Below, one piece after another: positions 54,342-64,000 of a DNA stretch of 64,000 nucleotides (position 1 is the first letter of the stretch; every line of letters starts with the position of its first letter). The stretch covers positions 186,001 through 250,000 of the forward strand of contig NZ_JAMYDU010000001.1 of the NCBI RefSeq assembly GCF_024138395.1, written 5' to 3'. The notes beneath the pieces were generated by a model that had not been told where the DNA came from, did no database searches, and was given only the letters and a program-made list of their open reading frames with translations. The position numbers and the translations under genes were made by a program. This DNA is from Pseudomonas mandelii. Its GTDB lineage: Bacteria; Pseudomonadota; Gammaproteobacteria; Pseudomonadales; Pseudomonadaceae.

Positions 54342-54809
54342 ATGTTCGAGATTAGACGAGCCAGCCACAGCGATTCCCAGACAGCATTCGACATTCGCCT
54401 TTTAGCGATCCGGCATCAATGCATCGGCGCCTATACCGAGACGCAGCTATTGGCCTGGACGGCTGGTGCGGCCGAGGATGGCTATTACACACTGATGGAG
54501 AAGCACTTCTATCTGGGCTGTATTGACAGCGAGCCGGTGGCGACAGGAATGCTTGACCTGGAGAACAGCGAAATCGGCGCGATCTTTGTGCATCCTGGCT
54601 TTATGCAGCGGGGTATCGGCAGGAGAGTCCTGGACCACCTCGAATGCCTGGCGCGAGAGTTGGGCCTGGAAAAAGTCAAGCTTGATGCTACTTTGAATGC
54701 GGCTGACTTTTACCGACGCTACGGTTTCGTCGGTGAGGAGCCTGCGATTTACCATTCCCCTTCGGGGCTTCAACTGGCGTGTGTTCCTATGGTGAAGGGG
54801 CTTCTATAG
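54342..54809 (+). CDS. GNAT-family N-acetyltransferase
   Basis: A 155-residue acetyltransferase. Acetyl-CoA-binding region: IGAIFVHPGFMQRGIGRRVL; C-terminal motif LDATLNAADFYRRYGFVGEE. GGAGAG lies just before ATG 54342. The leader upstream has a terminator-like hairpin. Substrate unknown. Confidence 0.87.
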   Translation: MFEIRRASHSDSQTAFDIRLLAIRHQCIGAYTETQLLAWTAGAAEDGYYTLMEKHFYLGCIDSEPVATGMLDLENSEIGAIFVHPGFMQRGIGRRVLDHLECLARELGLEKVKLDATLNAADFYRRYGFVGEEPAIYHSPSGLQLACVPMVKGLL

Positions 54810-54895
54810 ATCAGGTTTGATTTGATTGCTCAGGAACTGGAGCAAGAAAAAGGCTGCGATCACGGGTTTCTGAAAATCCATCATCCCCCAAACGC

Positions 54896-54930
54896 AAAAA
54901 CGGCACCCGAAGGTGCCGTTTCTGTTTTCT
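54896..54930. terminator. Bidirectional terminator after nuoN
   Basis: Stem CGGCACC-CGAA-GGTGCCG (54901-54918), with a T5 tail on the minus strand (54900-54896) ending the nuo operon and TTTCTGTTTTC on the plus strand. Confidence 0.9.
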
Positions 54931-54949
54931 GCCGAGTGCGCTTAAGCGA

Positions 54950-56413
54950 TCAACCCGCCAACCCCGTTTGCTGAACCAGGTTCAGCAGCGGCTGTGGATA
55001 CAGGCCGAGGAAGAATGCCAGTACGGCAATCGCCAGCAGCATCACGCCGCCTGCACGTTGTTCCCAGTGCAGCTGGGCATCGTGGCGACGCAGGTTCGGT
55101 TCGATCAGGTACAGGGTGACCATCACACGCAGGTAGTAGAAAACGCCGATGGCGCTGCCCAGTACCAGGGAGCCGACCAGCCACCATTGCTGCGATTCGA
55201 CACCGGTGGCGATGATGTAGAACTTGCCGATGAAGCCCGCGGTCAACGGGATACCGGCCAGGGACAGCATCATCACGGTCAGGACGGCGGTCAGGTACGG
55301 ACGGCGCCAGAACAGGCCGCGGTATTCGTACAGGGCATCCGCGTCACGGCCGTTGTACGGCGAGGACATCAGGGTGATCACGCCGAACGCGCCGAGGCTG
55401 GTGATCACGTAAGTGACCAGGTACACGCCGATGGCTTCCACAGCCAGGCCTTTGCTCGCCACCAGGGCGATCAGCAGGTAGCCGAAGTGGGCGATGGACG
55501 AGTAACCCAGCAGACGCTTGAGGTTGCTCTGGGCCAGTGCCAGCAGGTTACCGAACAGGATCGACGCGATGGCGATGATGGTCAGTACGTCGCTCAGCAC
55601 GCCACTGCTCGCCGCTGGCGAGATCTGGAACAGACGCACCATCACCGCGAACACGGCGACTTTCGACGCAGTGGCGAGGAATGCCGCCACCGGTGCCGGA
55701 GCACCTTCGTAAACGTCCGGGGTCCAGAGGTGGAACGGTACCAGCGACAGTTTGAACGCCAGGCCGATCAACATCATGCCCAGCCCCAGTTGAGCCAGAG
55801 AACTTGGCAGACCAGTGGCCGCCAGGGCCTGACCGATGCCGTTGAAGCTCAAGCTGCCAGCGTCGGCGTAGAGCAGGGCCATGCCGAACAACAGGAACGC
55901 GGAACCGGCAGCCGACAGCACCATGTATTTGATGCCGGCTTCCAGCGAACGCTTGTTGAAGAAGGCATACGCCACCAGACCGTAAACCGGTACCGAGAGC
56001 AGTTCCAGACCGACGAACAACCCGGCCAGGTGCTGCGCGCTGACCAGTACCAGACCACCGGCGGCGGACATCAGGATCAGCAGGTAAAGTTCTTCACGGT
56101 TGCCCGGATAGCCCGAACCGCCATCGCCCAGGTAGGCGTGGGCGAGGGTTACGCAGGCGAGGGTGGCGACCAGGATCAGCGCCATGTACAGGCAAGCGAA
56201 GGTGTCGATCTGCAGCAATGGCGTCACGGCCAGGGGCGCGACTTTCAGGGCTGGCAGGATCGACAGCAGGGCCAGGTTCAGACCTGCCACCGACAACAGG
56301 AAGGTCTGTGAGTGGTTGCGGCGCCATGCGATAGCCAGCATCACCACGATGATCGTGGCGCTGGTGATCAACAACGGCGCAAGCGCGATAAAGTGTTGAG
56401 TCGTGAATTCCAT
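54950..56413 (-). CDS. nuoN: NADH dehydrogenase subunit N
   Basis: A 487-residue antiporter-like membrane subunit of complex I with about 14 helices. It has the conserved Lys-containing helices ([20 protein letters not shown]). ATG 56413 (MEFTTQHFI) is chosen; the longer frame runs into the nuoM end. It is the last nuo gene and pumps protons with NuoL and NuoM. Confidence 0.95.
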   Translation of the reverse strand: MEFTTQHFIALAPLLITSATIIVVMLAIAWRRNHSQTFLLSVAGLNLALLSILPALKVAPLAVTPLLQIDTFACLYMALILVATLACVTLAHAYLGDGGSGYPGNREELYLLILMSAAGGLVLVSAQHLAGLFVGLELLSVPVYGLVAYAFFNKRSLEAGIKYMVLSAAGSAFLLFGMALLYADAGSLSFNGIGQALAATGLPSSLAQLGLGMMLIGLAFKLSLVPFHLWTPDVYEGAPAPVAAFLATASKVAVFAVMVRLFQISPAASSGVLSDVLTIIAIASILFGNLLALAQSNLKRLLGYSSIAHFGYLLIALVASKGLAVEAIGVYLVTYVITSLGAFGVITLMSSPYNGRDADALYEYRGLFWRRPYLTAVLTVMMLSLAGIPLTAGFIGKFYIIATGVESQQWWLVGSLVLGSAIGVFYYLRVMVTLYLIEPNLRRHDAQLHWEQRAGGVMLLAIAVLAFFLGLYPQPLLNLVQQTGLAG

Positions 56414-56420
56414 AGCGCTC

Positions 56421-57953
56421 TTACCGGGCCGAAGCGAGTTGAGTGAAGGCGGTGCCGAGCCACTGCTGTACGCCATGCATCGTCGCGGCAGAGGTATCGA
56501 GGAACGGTTGCGGGTACACGCCGATGTAGATCAGCAGCGCCGCCAGTCCAACCACCATGATCAGTTCGCGACCGTCCATGCCATGCAACACCGCGTCCGA
56601 TTTCGACGGGCCGAAGAAGGCACGGTGGACCATGATCAGCGAGTAGACTGAGCCGAACACCAGGCCGGACGTCGCGATCACGGTGATCCATGGAGCGCTG
56701 GCGAAGGTGCCGATCAGGATCAGGAACTCACCGACAAAGTTACCGGTCGCCGGCAAGCCCAACGACGCGGCGGCGAAGAACAGGCTCAGAGCTGGCAGGT
56801 AGGCAATCTTCGACCACAGGCCACCCATCTCACGCATATCGCGGGTGTGGGTACGCTCGTACAGCTGACCGGAGAGGATAAAGAGTGCCGCGGCCGACAG
56901 ACCGTGCGCCAGCATCTGCATCACTGCGCCCTGCAGCGCCAGTTGGCTGCCGGAGTAGATGCCGATCAGTACGAAGCCCATGTGGGAAACGGACGAAAAG
57001 GCGATCAGACGCTTGATGTCGGTTTGCGCGAAGGCCAGGAACGCACCGTAGAAAATCCCGATCAGGCCCAGGGCCATGGCGAACGGCGCGAACTCGGCCG
57101 AGGCATTCGGGAACAGCGGCAGGGCGAAACGCAGCAAGCCATACGCCGCAGTCTTCAACAAGATACCGGCCAGGTCCACGGAACCCGCGGTCGGTGCCTG
57201 GGCGTGAGCGTCAGGCAACCAGGAGTGGAACGGCACCACAGGCAGCTTGACCGCGAAGGCGATGAAGAAGCCGAGCATCAGGATGTACTCGGTGGTCATC
57301 GACATCTTGGTCTTCAACAGATCGGCGTAGTTGAAGGTAATCACGCCGGTGTCATTGAAGTTGACCAGTACCAGCCCCAGGATCGCCACCAACATGATCA
57401 GGCCGGAAGCCTGAGTGAAGATGAAGAACTTGGTCGCCGCGTAGATCCGGGTTTTCTTGCCGTCCGAAGAACTGTGACCCCAGAGCGCGATGAGGAAGTA
57501 CATCGGCACCAGCATCATTTCCCAGAAGAAGAAGAACATGAACAGGTCGAGAGCGAGGAACACGCCGACGACACCGCCCAGGATCCACATCAGGTTCAGG
57601 TGGAAGAAGCCCACGTGACGCTGAATCTCTTTCCACGAGCAGAGTACCGAGAGGACACCCAGCAGGCCGGTCAGCAGGATCATCAACAGCGACAGGCCGT
57701 CGAGGGCCAGGTGCACGTTGATGCCGAAGCGCTGGATCCAGACGTGTTTGAATTCAATCACCCAGGTCGGATCGGCACCCGGTGCCGGAGCAAATGAATA
57801 GTCACCGTTGGCCCACAGCCAGAGGCCGAGGGAGAGCAGCAGGGACATGGTGATCAGCGCAATCCAGCGGGGGAGGGTAGCGCCGAAGCGCTCACCCATC
57901 CAGCACAGCAGGCCGCCGATGAAGGGGATCAGGATTAGCCAAGGCAGAATCAT
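56421..57953 (-). CDS. nuoM: NADH dehydrogenase subunit M
   Basis: A 510-residue antiporter-like proton-pumping subunit. Core segments: [20 protein letters not shown] and [20 protein letters not shown] with the conserved Glu. It precedes nuoN by 7 bases. It sits in the membrane arm between NuoN and NuoL. Confidence 0.96.
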   Translation of the reverse strand: MILPWLILIPFIGGLLCWMGERFGATLPRWIALITMSLLLSLGLWLWANGDYSFAPAPGADPTWVIEFKHVWIQRFGINVHLALDGLSLLMILLTGLLGVLSVLCSWKEIQRHVGFFHLNLMWILGGVVGVFLALDLFMFFFFWEMMLVPMYFLIALWGHSSSDGKKTRIYAATKFFIFTQASGLIMLVAILGLVLVNFNDTGVITFNYADLLKTKMSMTTEYILMLGFFIAFAVKLPVVPFHSWLPDAHAQAPTAGSVDLAGILLKTAAYGLLRFALPLFPNASAEFAPFAMALGLIGIFYGAFLAFAQTDIKRLIAFSSVSHMGFVLIGIYSGSQLALQGAVMQMLAHGLSAAALFILSGQLYERTHTRDMREMGGLWSKIAYLPALSLFFAAASLGLPATGNFVGEFLILIGTFASAPWITVIATSGLVFGSVYSLIMVHRAFFGPSKSDAVLHGMDGRELIMVVGLAALLIYIGVYPQPFLDTSAATMHGVQQWLGTAFTQLASAR

Positions 57954-57992
57954 GACGGGCTCGTTTCCTTTCGCAAGTTCGCAAGGTTCATA

Positions 57993-59846
57993 TCAGACCG
58001 CTACCAGCACGACGGCGCCGATTACCAGCACGGCACCAGCAGCCATCGAGGCGGCATACCAACGCAATTGACCGGTCTCGGTGCGGCTCAGGGCGGAATG
58101 ACCGCCTTTGGCCATACGCGGGATCAGACCGATAGTCTGGTCGAGCGGGTCTTTGCGCAGTACATGGCTGATCGCAAGGTAAGGCTTGACGAACAGTTTG
58201 TCGTAGATCCAGTCGAAGCCCCAGGCAGCGAACCACCAGGCCGAAAGGATGCGGCCGATGCCGCTGTTGGCGACGGCCGTGGCGAAGCGGCGCTTGCCGA
58301 GGAACAGCAACGCGGCCAGCAGGATACCGGCCAGTGCGATGGCGCCCGAGGCGATTTCCAGGCTGTGCTTGGCTTCGCCGCCGGCGTGGCCGACGCTTTC
58401 TGGCAGTACACCGTGCAGCGGCGGAACGATCATCGCGCCGACGAACGTCGACAGCACGATCAGCACCGACAGTGGCAGCCAGTGAGCGATACCGTGACCG
58501 GCATGGGCTTCGGTCTTCGCTTCACCGTGGAACGCGATGAAGATCAGGCGGAAGGTGTACAGCGAGGTCATGAAGGCACCGACCAGACCTGCATACAGCA
58601 GACCCTGGTTGCCGCTGGCGAACGCTTCCCAGAGGATTTCGTCCTTGGAGTAGAAGCCCGCGGTCACCAGAGGCAAGGCCGCCAGGGCCGCGCCGCCGAC
58701 GATGAAGCTGGCGTAGGCCAGTGGCAGTTTCTTCCACAGACCGCCCATCTTGAAGATGTTCTGCTCGTGGTGGCAGGCAACGATTACCGAACCGGATGCA
58801 AGGAACAACAGCGCCTTGAAGAAGGCGTGGGTCATCAGGTGGAAGATCGCGCCTTCCCACGCGCCTACGCCCAGCGCCAGGAACATGTAGCCGATCTGGC
58901 TCATGGTCGAGTAGGCGAGGATACGTTTGATGTCGGTCTGAACCAGTGCGGCAAAACCTGCCAGCACCAGCGTCACGCCACCGACAACACCCACCAGGTG
59001 CAGGATATCCGGCGCCAACACAAACAGACCGTGTGTACGGGCGATCAGGTAGACACCGGCGGTCACCATGGTCGCAGCGTGGATCAGTGCCGAAACCGGG
59101 GTAGGGCCGGCCATCGCATCCGCCAGCCAGGTTTGCAGCGGCAGTTGCGCGGATTTACCGACAGCACCACCCAGCAGCATCAGGGTCGCCAGAACGATCC
59201 AGAAGTCGCCGGCCTTGAAGTGCTCAGGCGCCTTGACCAGCAGTTCCTGGATGTTCAGCGTGCCCAACTGTTGGAACAGGATGAACAGGCCGATGGCCAT
59301 GAACACGTCGCCGACGCGGGTCACGATGAAGGCTTTGAGTGCTGCGTTACCGTTGTTGCGGTTGCTGTAGTAGAAACCGATCAACAGGTACGAGCACAGG
59401 CCCACGCCTTCCCAGCCGAAGTACACGAACAGCAGGTTATCGGCCAGGACCAGGAACAGCATGCTGGCGATAAACAGGTTGGTGTAGGCGAAGAAGCGCG
59501 AGTAACCGGCTTCACCACGCATGTACCAGGACGCGAACAGGTGGATCAGGAAGCCGACGCCGACCACCACACCGAGCATGGTCAGGGACAGACCATCCAG
59601 GTACAGCGCGAAGTTCGGCGTGAAGCCTTCCACCGCCATCCACTGCCACAACACTTGGGTGTAGTGACCGCCTTCAGGGGGCGCAACGTTGAACTGCCAG
59701 ATGATGTAAGCAGTGACGATGGCCGACAGGCCGATGGAGCCGACGCCGATCAGCGCCGAAAGGTTTTCTGACCAGCGACCGCGTGAAAACGACAGCAGCA
59801 GGAAACCTATGAGAGGGAATACGAAAGTCAGATAGAGAAGGTTCAT
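57993..59846 (-). CDS. nuoL: NADH dehydrogenase subunit L
   Basis: A 617-residue distal proton-pumping subunit with the helical core ([40 protein letters not shown]) and a C-terminal lateral helix region. Its start overlaps the nuoK stop by four bases (ATGA). Confidence 0.96.
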   Translation of the reverse strand: MNLLYLTFVFPLIGFLLLSFSRGRWSENLSALIGVGSIGLSAIVTAYIIWQFNVAPPEGGHYTQVLWQWMAVEGFTPNFALYLDGLSLTMLGVVVGVGFLIHLFASWYMRGEAGYSRFFAYTNLFIASMLFLVLADNLLFVYFGWEGVGLCSYLLIGFYYSNRNNGNAALKAFIVTRVGDVFMAIGLFILFQQLGTLNIQELLVKAPEHFKAGDFWIVLATLMLLGGAVGKSAQLPLQTWLADAMAGPTPVSALIHAATMVTAGVYLIARTHGLFVLAPDILHLVGVVGGVTLVLAGFAALVQTDIKRILAYSTMSQIGYMFLALGVGAWEGAIFHLMTHAFFKALLFLASGSVIVACHHEQNIFKMGGLWKKLPLAYASFIVGGAALAALPLVTAGFYSKDEILWEAFASGNQGLLYAGLVGAFMTSLYTFRLIFIAFHGEAKTEAHAGHGIAHWLPLSVLIVLSTFVGAMIVPPLHGVLPESVGHAGGEAKHSLEIASGAIALAGILLAALLFLGKRRFATAVANSGIGRILSAWWFAAWGFDWIYDKLFVKPYLAISHVLRKDPLDQTIGLIPRMAKGGHSALSRTETGQLRWYAASMAAGAVLVIGAVVLVAV

Positions 59847-60151
59847 CCGCGCATCTCGCTGGCAGCGTCGATATCGAGAGTGTGGAAGCGGCGATACAGC
59901 TGCAACAGAATCGCCAGGCCGATACTGGCCTCGGCGGCTGCCAGGCTGATCACCAGGATGAACATGATCTGTCCATCCGGCTGACCCCAGCGGCTACCGG
60001 CAACGATGAACGCCAACGCGGAGGCATTCATCATGACCTCCAGGCTCATCAGCACGAAGAGAATGTTGCGCCGGACCATCAGGCCGACCAGACCGAGGCA
60101 GAACAGGATGCCGGCGACCGCCAGACCATGCTCCAAAGGGATAGCAGGCAT
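59843..60151 (-). CDS. nuoK: NADH dehydrogenase subunit K
   Basis: A 102-residue, three-helix membrane subunit, the canonical length. Conserved Glu residues lie in [10 protein letters not shown] and [13 protein letters not shown] 60151 has GGAG eight bases upstream; the alternative at 60157 is only two bases from it. Confidence 0.95.
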   Translation of the reverse strand: MPAIPLEHGLAVAGILFCLGLVGLMVRRNILFVLMSLEVMMNASALAFIVAGSRWGQPDGQIMFILVISLAAAEASIGLAILLQLYRRFHTLDIDAASEMRG

Positions 60152-60153
60152 CG

Positions 60154-60657
60154 TCATTGCTCCTTGGCTTCGTTACGGCCCAGATGGAACGCCGTGACGG
60201 CTGCGGCAAGCAGCAGCATCGAGGCGAGTTCGACCACCAGCAGATAAGGACCGAACAGGCTGATGCCCACGGCCTTGGCGTCTACGGTGGTGTGGCCGAT
60301 GGCCTGACCGCTGGCATCGCTGAACAACACGTACAGCAGTTCAACCAGCAGCAGGGTGCCGAGGGCGACCGGGCCGAGCCAGATGCCGGGCTTGAGCCAG
60401 ACGCGCTCTTGCTGAACCGAGGCGGGCCCCAGGTTCAGCATCATCACCACGAACACGAACAGCACCATGATGGCGCCGGCGTAGGCGATCACTTCCAGCA
60501 CACCGGCGAACGGCGCGCCGAGGGCGAAAAAGGTCATGGCCACGGCGATCAACGAAATGATCAGGTAGAGCAGGGCGTGCACGGGGTTGGTGTTGGTGAT
60601 CACGCGAAGCGTGGACACAACAGCGATACCCGATGCGAAATAGAAAGCGAATTCCAT
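60154..60657 (-). CDS. nuoJ: NADH dehydrogenase subunit J
   Basis: A 167-residue membrane subunit with five helices; the conserved block [20 protein letters not shown] is present. It overlaps the start region of nuoK. It helps couple the quinone reaction to proton movement. Confidence 0.95.
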   Translation of the reverse strand: MEFAFYFASGIAVVSTLRVITNTNPVHALLYLIISLIAVAMTFFALGAPFAGVLEVIAYAGAIMVLFVFVVMMLNLGPASVQQERVWLKPGIWLGPVALGTLLLVELLYVLFSDASGQAIGHTTVDAKAVGISLFGPYLLVVELASMLLLAAAVTAFHLGRNEAKEQ

Positions 60658-60666
60658 CTTTCTTCC

Positions 60667-61212
60667 TTAAGGCAGCAAGCTCTTCACGTTGATCGGTTGG
60701 GCTTCATTCTGCGCGGCGCCTTTCGGCTTACCGGCAATCGCCATACCTGCAACACGATAGAAGTTGTAATCAGGGTTTTTGCCGGGGCCGGAGATCAACA
60801 GATCTTCTTTCTCGTACACCAGGTCCTGACGTTTAAACTCGGCCATCTCGAAATCCGGTGTCAGCTGGATCGCGGTGGTCGGACAGGCTTCCTCGCAGAG
60901 GCCGCAGAAAATGCAGCGCGAGAAGTTGATACGGAAAAACTCCGGGTACCAGCGACCGTCATCGGTTTCAGCTTTCTGCAGCGAGATGCAACCTACCGGG
61001 CACGCCACGGCGCACAGGTTGCAAGCTACGCAACGCTCTTCGCCGTCGGGGTCGCGGGTCAGCACGATACGTCCACGGAAGCGCGGCGGCAGGTACACGG
61101 CTTCTTCCGGGTACTGCAGCGTGTCGCGCTTGCGGAAGGCGTGGCCGAAGATCATCACCAGGCTGCGAAGCTGGGTGAAGAAGCCATGCACGATGTCAAA
61201 TATGTACTTCAT
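60667..61212 (-). CDS. nuoI: NADH dehydrogenase subunit I (two [4Fe-4S] clusters)
   Basis: A 181-residue ferredoxin-like subunit. Two four-Cys motifs: [15 protein letters not shown] and [15 protein letters not shown]. They carry clusters N6a and N6b that pass electrons toward the quinone site. It follows nuoH by 12 bases. Confidence 0.96.
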   Translation of the reverse strand: MKYIFDIVHGFFTQLRSLVMIFGHAFRKRDTLQYPEEAVYLPPRFRGRIVLTRDPDGEERCVACNLCAVACPVGCISLQKAETDDGRWYPEFFRINFSRCIFCGLCEEACPTTAIQLTPDFEMAEFKRQDLVYEKEDLLISGPGKNPDYNFYRVAGMAIAGKPKGAAQNEAQPINVKSLLP

Positions 61213-61224
61213 GATTCTCTATCC

Positions 61225-62232
61225 TCACTGAGCCGCGACGGCGGGCGTGTTGAGCAACACGATCGCAGCGGTCACCAGCATGTTGACGAGGGTCAGCGGC
61301 AGGCAGAACTTCCAGCTGAAATCCATCACTTGGTCATACCGTGGGCGCGGGATCGAGGCGCGCAGCAGGATGAAGAACATGATGAAGAACGCGGTTTTCA
61401 GTGCGAACCAGATGAACGGGATCTGCGGCAGAATGCCGAACGGACCGTGCCAGCCACCGAAGAACAAGGTCACCAGCAGCGCCGAAATCAACACGATGCC
61501 GATGTACTCGCCGACGAAGAACATGCCCCATTTCATGCCGGCGTATTCAATGTGGTAACCGTCGGCCAGCTCCTGTTCCGCTTCCGGCTGGTCGAACGGG
61601 TGACGGTGAGTCACGGCGACGCCAGCGATGAAGAAGGTCAGGAAACCGAAGATCTGCGGAATGATGAACCACAGGTTCTGCGCCTGGTATTCAACGATGT
61701 CGCGCATGTTGAACGAGCCAACCTGGATCACGATGCCCATCAGCGACAGGCCCATGAACACTTCGTACGACACGGTTTGTGCCGAGGCCCGCAAGCTGCC
61801 CAACAGGGCGAACTTGTTGTTACTCGACCAACCGGCGAACAGCACCGCGTAAACCGACAGACCGGCCATGGCGAAGAAGAACAGGATGCCGATGTTGATG
61901 TCCGCCACGCCCCAGGTCGGGGTGATCGGGATGATCGCGAAGGCCATCAGCAAGGCGCTCATGGCCACGACCGGTGCCAACGTGAAGATCACTTTGTCGG
62001 CGAACGGCGGGGTCCAGTCTTCCTTGAAGAACATCTTGATCATGTCGGCGGCGATCTGGAACGCGCCGAACGGGCCGACGCGGTTCGGACCGTAACGGTC
62101 CTGCCAGAGGGCGAGCAGACGACGCTCGACCCAGCTCAGCAGCGCGCCGCACACCACCACGGCGAGCAGAATCACGATGGCCTTGAGGACCGCGATGATG
62201 ATGTCGATCACTTCAGGAGTGAACCAGGTCAT
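61225..62232 (-). CDS. nuoH: NADH dehydrogenase subunit H
   Basis: A 335-residue membrane subunit that forms the quinone chamber with NuoB and NuoD. It has the conserved [19 protein letters not shown] loop and [20 protein letters not shown] segment ([19 protein letters not shown]). Its start overlaps the nuoG stop by four bases (ATGA). Confidence 0.96.
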   Translation of the reverse strand: MTWFTPEVIDIIIAVLKAIVILLAVVVCGALLSWVERRLLALWQDRYGPNRVGPFGAFQIAADMIKMFFKEDWTPPFADKVIFTLAPVVAMSALLMAFAIIPITPTWGVADINIGILFFFAMAGLSVYAVLFAGWSSNNKFALLGSLRASAQTVSYEVFMGLSLMGIVIQVGSFNMRDIVEYQAQNLWFIIPQIFGFLTFFIAGVAVTHRHPFDQPEAEQELADGYHIEYAGMKWGMFFVGEYIGIVLISALLVTLFFGGWHGPFGILPQIPFIWFALKTAFFIMFFILLRASIPRPRYDQVMDFSWKFCLPLTLVNMLVTAAIVLLNTPAVAAQ

Positions 62233-64000
62233 AGCGCTGCCTCCTGCAGACCGTCAACGGATTTGCCAAAGATCGCGGGCGGAATGCCGGCGATACCGGC
62301 CGGCAACGCGACCAGACCGGCGCCCAGCTCTTCGTTGATGCGCAGCGGCAGACGCAAGGTCTGACCGGCCACGTTCAGGCTCAGCAGAGCACCGTCATTA
62401 ACGCCCAGGCGATCGGCTTCGGACTTGGCCAGCGACAGGTACGGGGCTGGAATGCGTTCTTGAACCGGCGCGGCTTTGGAAGAGTTCTCTTCGCTGCCGA
62501 ACAGGTGGAAGAACGGCACGACCTGCCAGGTGCCCGGAGCCGGGTTGAACGCGCGCGGAACACTGGCGAACCAGTTCAGCGAATCACCGGTGCTTTCGAT
62601 CAGGCGAGTGCCTGGGTCGCCCGCACGCAGGTGACCACCGACTTCGTCCTGGAATTTGTTCCAGGCTTGCGGCGAGTTCCAGCCCGGCGACCAGGCGAAT
62701 GGGACCTGCTGACGCGGTTCGACCGAGCCCGAGTAACCTTCCATGGAGAACGAGAACGCGGTGTCGTTGTCCTGGGAGGTACGCGGTTCGTGCACGCTGA
62801 TGTCGGCGCGCATGGCGGTCCGGCCACTGTAACGCAGCGGTTCGCGAGCCAGTTTCAGGCCTTTGATCCGGAACGCGGCGGACGGCGCGGCATCGACGAT
62901 GCGCGCCAGTTGCGGTTTGCTCGCAGCAACAGCAGCGGTGACGTGGTCCAGTTGGGTCCAGTCGATCGGCTGGTTCAGCAGGGTAGCGCGCAGGGCATGC
63001 AGCCAGCGCCAGCCTTCATGAACCAGAATGCTTGCGTCGAGGTAAGTCGGGTCGAAGACCTGGAAGAAACGCTGGGCGCGGCCTTCCTGGCTGACCAGCG
63101 TACCGTCGCCTTCAGCGAAGCTGGCCGCTGGCAGAACCAGGTGCGCGCGATCGCTGGTGGCGGTCTTCTGATGGTCCGCCACGATCACCACTTTCGCGGC
63201 GTTCAGGGCAGCATCGACACGAGCTTTGTCGGTGCGGGTGTACAGATCGTTTTCCAGCACGACGATGGCGTCGGCCTTGCCGTCGATTACCGCTTGCAGG
63301 GCTGCGTCGACCGAATCACCACCGAGCATGGCCAGGCCGAGGCTGTTGGCCTCTGGCACGATCAGGCTGATGGAACCGTTCTTCTCGCGCAGCTTCAGGG
63401 CCTTCGCAATGTTGGCAGCAGCCTCAATCAATGCCTTGGAACCCAGCGAGGTACCGGCAATGATCAATGGACGCTTGGCAGCGAGCAGGGCGTTGGCGAT
63501 GCGCTGAGCCAGTTCGAGGGCTTCAGCGTCCAGGCCTTCAACGGCCGGCGCGCTGGCATCGAGGGCATGAGCCACGGCGAAACCGATGCGGGCCAGGTCG
63601 TCAGGAGCTGCGTGAACGCATTCTTCAGCCACGTCGTCGAGCTTGGTTTCAGCCAGGCTGGCGATGAACAGCGGGTTCAGCGCGTTCTGACCGATGTTCT
63701 TCACCGCGGCATCGAGCCACGGCTGAACGCGCATGGCGTCGGCCATGTCTTCGGCCTTGCCCTTGACCGATTGACGCAGGGCCAGGGCCATGCGCGCGGC
63801 AGTCTGGGTCAGGTCTTCGCCGAGGACGAAAATCGCATCGTGATCTTCGATGTCGCGCATGTTCGGGATCGGCAGCGGGCTGTCTTTGAGCACCTGCACA
63901 ACCAGACGAATGCGCTCAAGTTCAGCGGCTTCGATGCCGGAGTAGAAGTGCTCGGCGCCGACCAGTTCAAGCAACGCGTAGTTGCTCTCGAGGCTGGCGC
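62229..64000 (-). CDS. nuoG: NADH dehydrogenase subunit G, C-terminal part
   Basis: About 590 residues of the molybdopterin-oxidoreductase-like C-terminal part; the frame stays open at the right edge, so the N-terminal Fe-S domains lie outside. Segments seen: [36 protein letters not shown] (typical of this family) and the terminal DUF-like tail. It is the large peripheral Fe-S subunit of complex I. Confidence 0.94.
   Translation of the reverse strand, partial: ASLESNYALLELVGAEHFYSGIEAAELERIRLVVQVLKDSPLPIPNMRDIEDHDAIFVLGEDLTQTAARMALALRQSVKGKAEDMADAMRVQPWLDAAVKNIGQNALNPLFIASLAETKLDDVAEECVHAAPDDLARIGFAVAHALDASAPAVEGLDAEALELAQRIANALLAAKRPLIIAGTSLGSKALIEAAANIAKALKLREKNGSISLIVPEANSLGLAMLGGDSVDAALQAVIDGKADAIVVLENDLYTRTDKARVDAALNAAKVVIVADHQKTATSDRAHLVLPAASFAEGDGTLVSQEGRAQRFFQVFDPTYLDASILVHEGWRWLHALRATLLNQPIDWTQLDHVTAAVAASKPQLARIVDAAPSAAFRIKGLKLAREPLRYSGRTAMRADISVHEPRTSQDNDTAFSFSMEGYSGSVEPRQQVPFAWSPGWNSPQAWNKFQDEVGGHLRAGDPGTRLIESTGDSLNWFASVPRAFNPAPGTWQVVPFFHLFGSEENSSKAAPVQERIPAPYLSLAKSEADRLGVNDGALLSLNVAGQTLRLPLRINEELGAGLVALPAGIAGIPPAIFGKSVDGLQEAAL

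Noticed and set aside
54968..56311. 447-residue open frame opposite nuoN
   Set aside because: Antisense shadow, Gln/His-rich; similar frames opposite nuoL and nuoM were also dropped.
60157..62364. 735-residue open frame opposite nuoH, nuoI and nuoJ
   Set aside because: Shadow of real nuo genes; low-complexity His/Glu/Gln-rich translation with no motif.

Overview
The window is a GC-rich stretch of a Pseudomonas chromosome, most likely from the P. fluorescens group. The evidence is the gene content (leucine/isovalerate liu genes, a Fur-controlled PrrF-type sRNA, a CbrB/sigma-54-type Crc-sequestering sRNA, the end of the nuo operon) and many intergenic palindromes of the 'gtgggagcgggcttgcccgcg' type that are typical of this group. 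It is mostly chromosomal backbone. The only clearly accessory-looking stretch is about 52.1-54.3 kb, with a toxin-antitoxin pair and gene remnants.

Layout. 1-4.7 kb: a minus-strand operon encoding a spermidine/putrescine-type ABC transporter (ATPase and two permeases), a small [2Fe-2S] protein and the start of an FAD oxidoreductase, read divergently from an IclR regulator. 4.8-7.8 kb: an ECF sigma factor and anti-sigma factor divergent from a membrane-anchored catalase-like peroxidase and a cytochrome b561, with matching promoter-like sequences facing both ways. 8-12.5 kb: an MFS exporter with its HxlR regulator, an M14 carboxypeptidase, a PrrF sRNA, and a CI/LexA-like repressor that has lost its self-cleavage residues. 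12.6-22.4 kb: leucine/isovalerate degradation. liuABCD and an acyl-CoA synthetase diverge from a region with two LiuR-type operators; liuE and liuR lie downstream, separated from the synthetase by a CrcY-type sRNA. 22.5-28.2 kb: a LysR/acyl-CoA dehydrogenase pair, a PstS-OmpA fusion, xthA and an acetyltransferase.

28.3-33.7 kb: tamA-tamB (outer-membrane protein assembly). 33.9-38.8 kb: a MarR-controlled tripartite drug efflux operon (outer-membrane channel, EmrA, EmrB). 39-43.6 kb: lpxH and ppiB divergent from glnS-cysS. 43.8-52 kb: an AcoR-like sigma-54 activator divergent from a six-gene ABC transporter of the glycerol type; the intergenic region has a sigma-54 promoter and six TGTTCA boxes. 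52.1-54.8 kb: a higBA-type toxin-antitoxin pair, a short chimeric antitoxin-like ORF, a decayed DUF6124-like gene, and an attenuator-like leader before an acetyltransferase. 54.9-64 kb: nuoN to nuoG of respiratory complex I on the minus strand, with nuoG cut by the window edge.

The most interesting items are regulatory and were read directly from the sequence: the two sRNAs with complete promoters, the triple loss of autoproteolysis residues in the CI-like repressor, the mirror-image ECF promoters, the TGTTCA array, and the possible attenuator at 54.2-54.3 kb. No wholly unknown multi-gene system was found.
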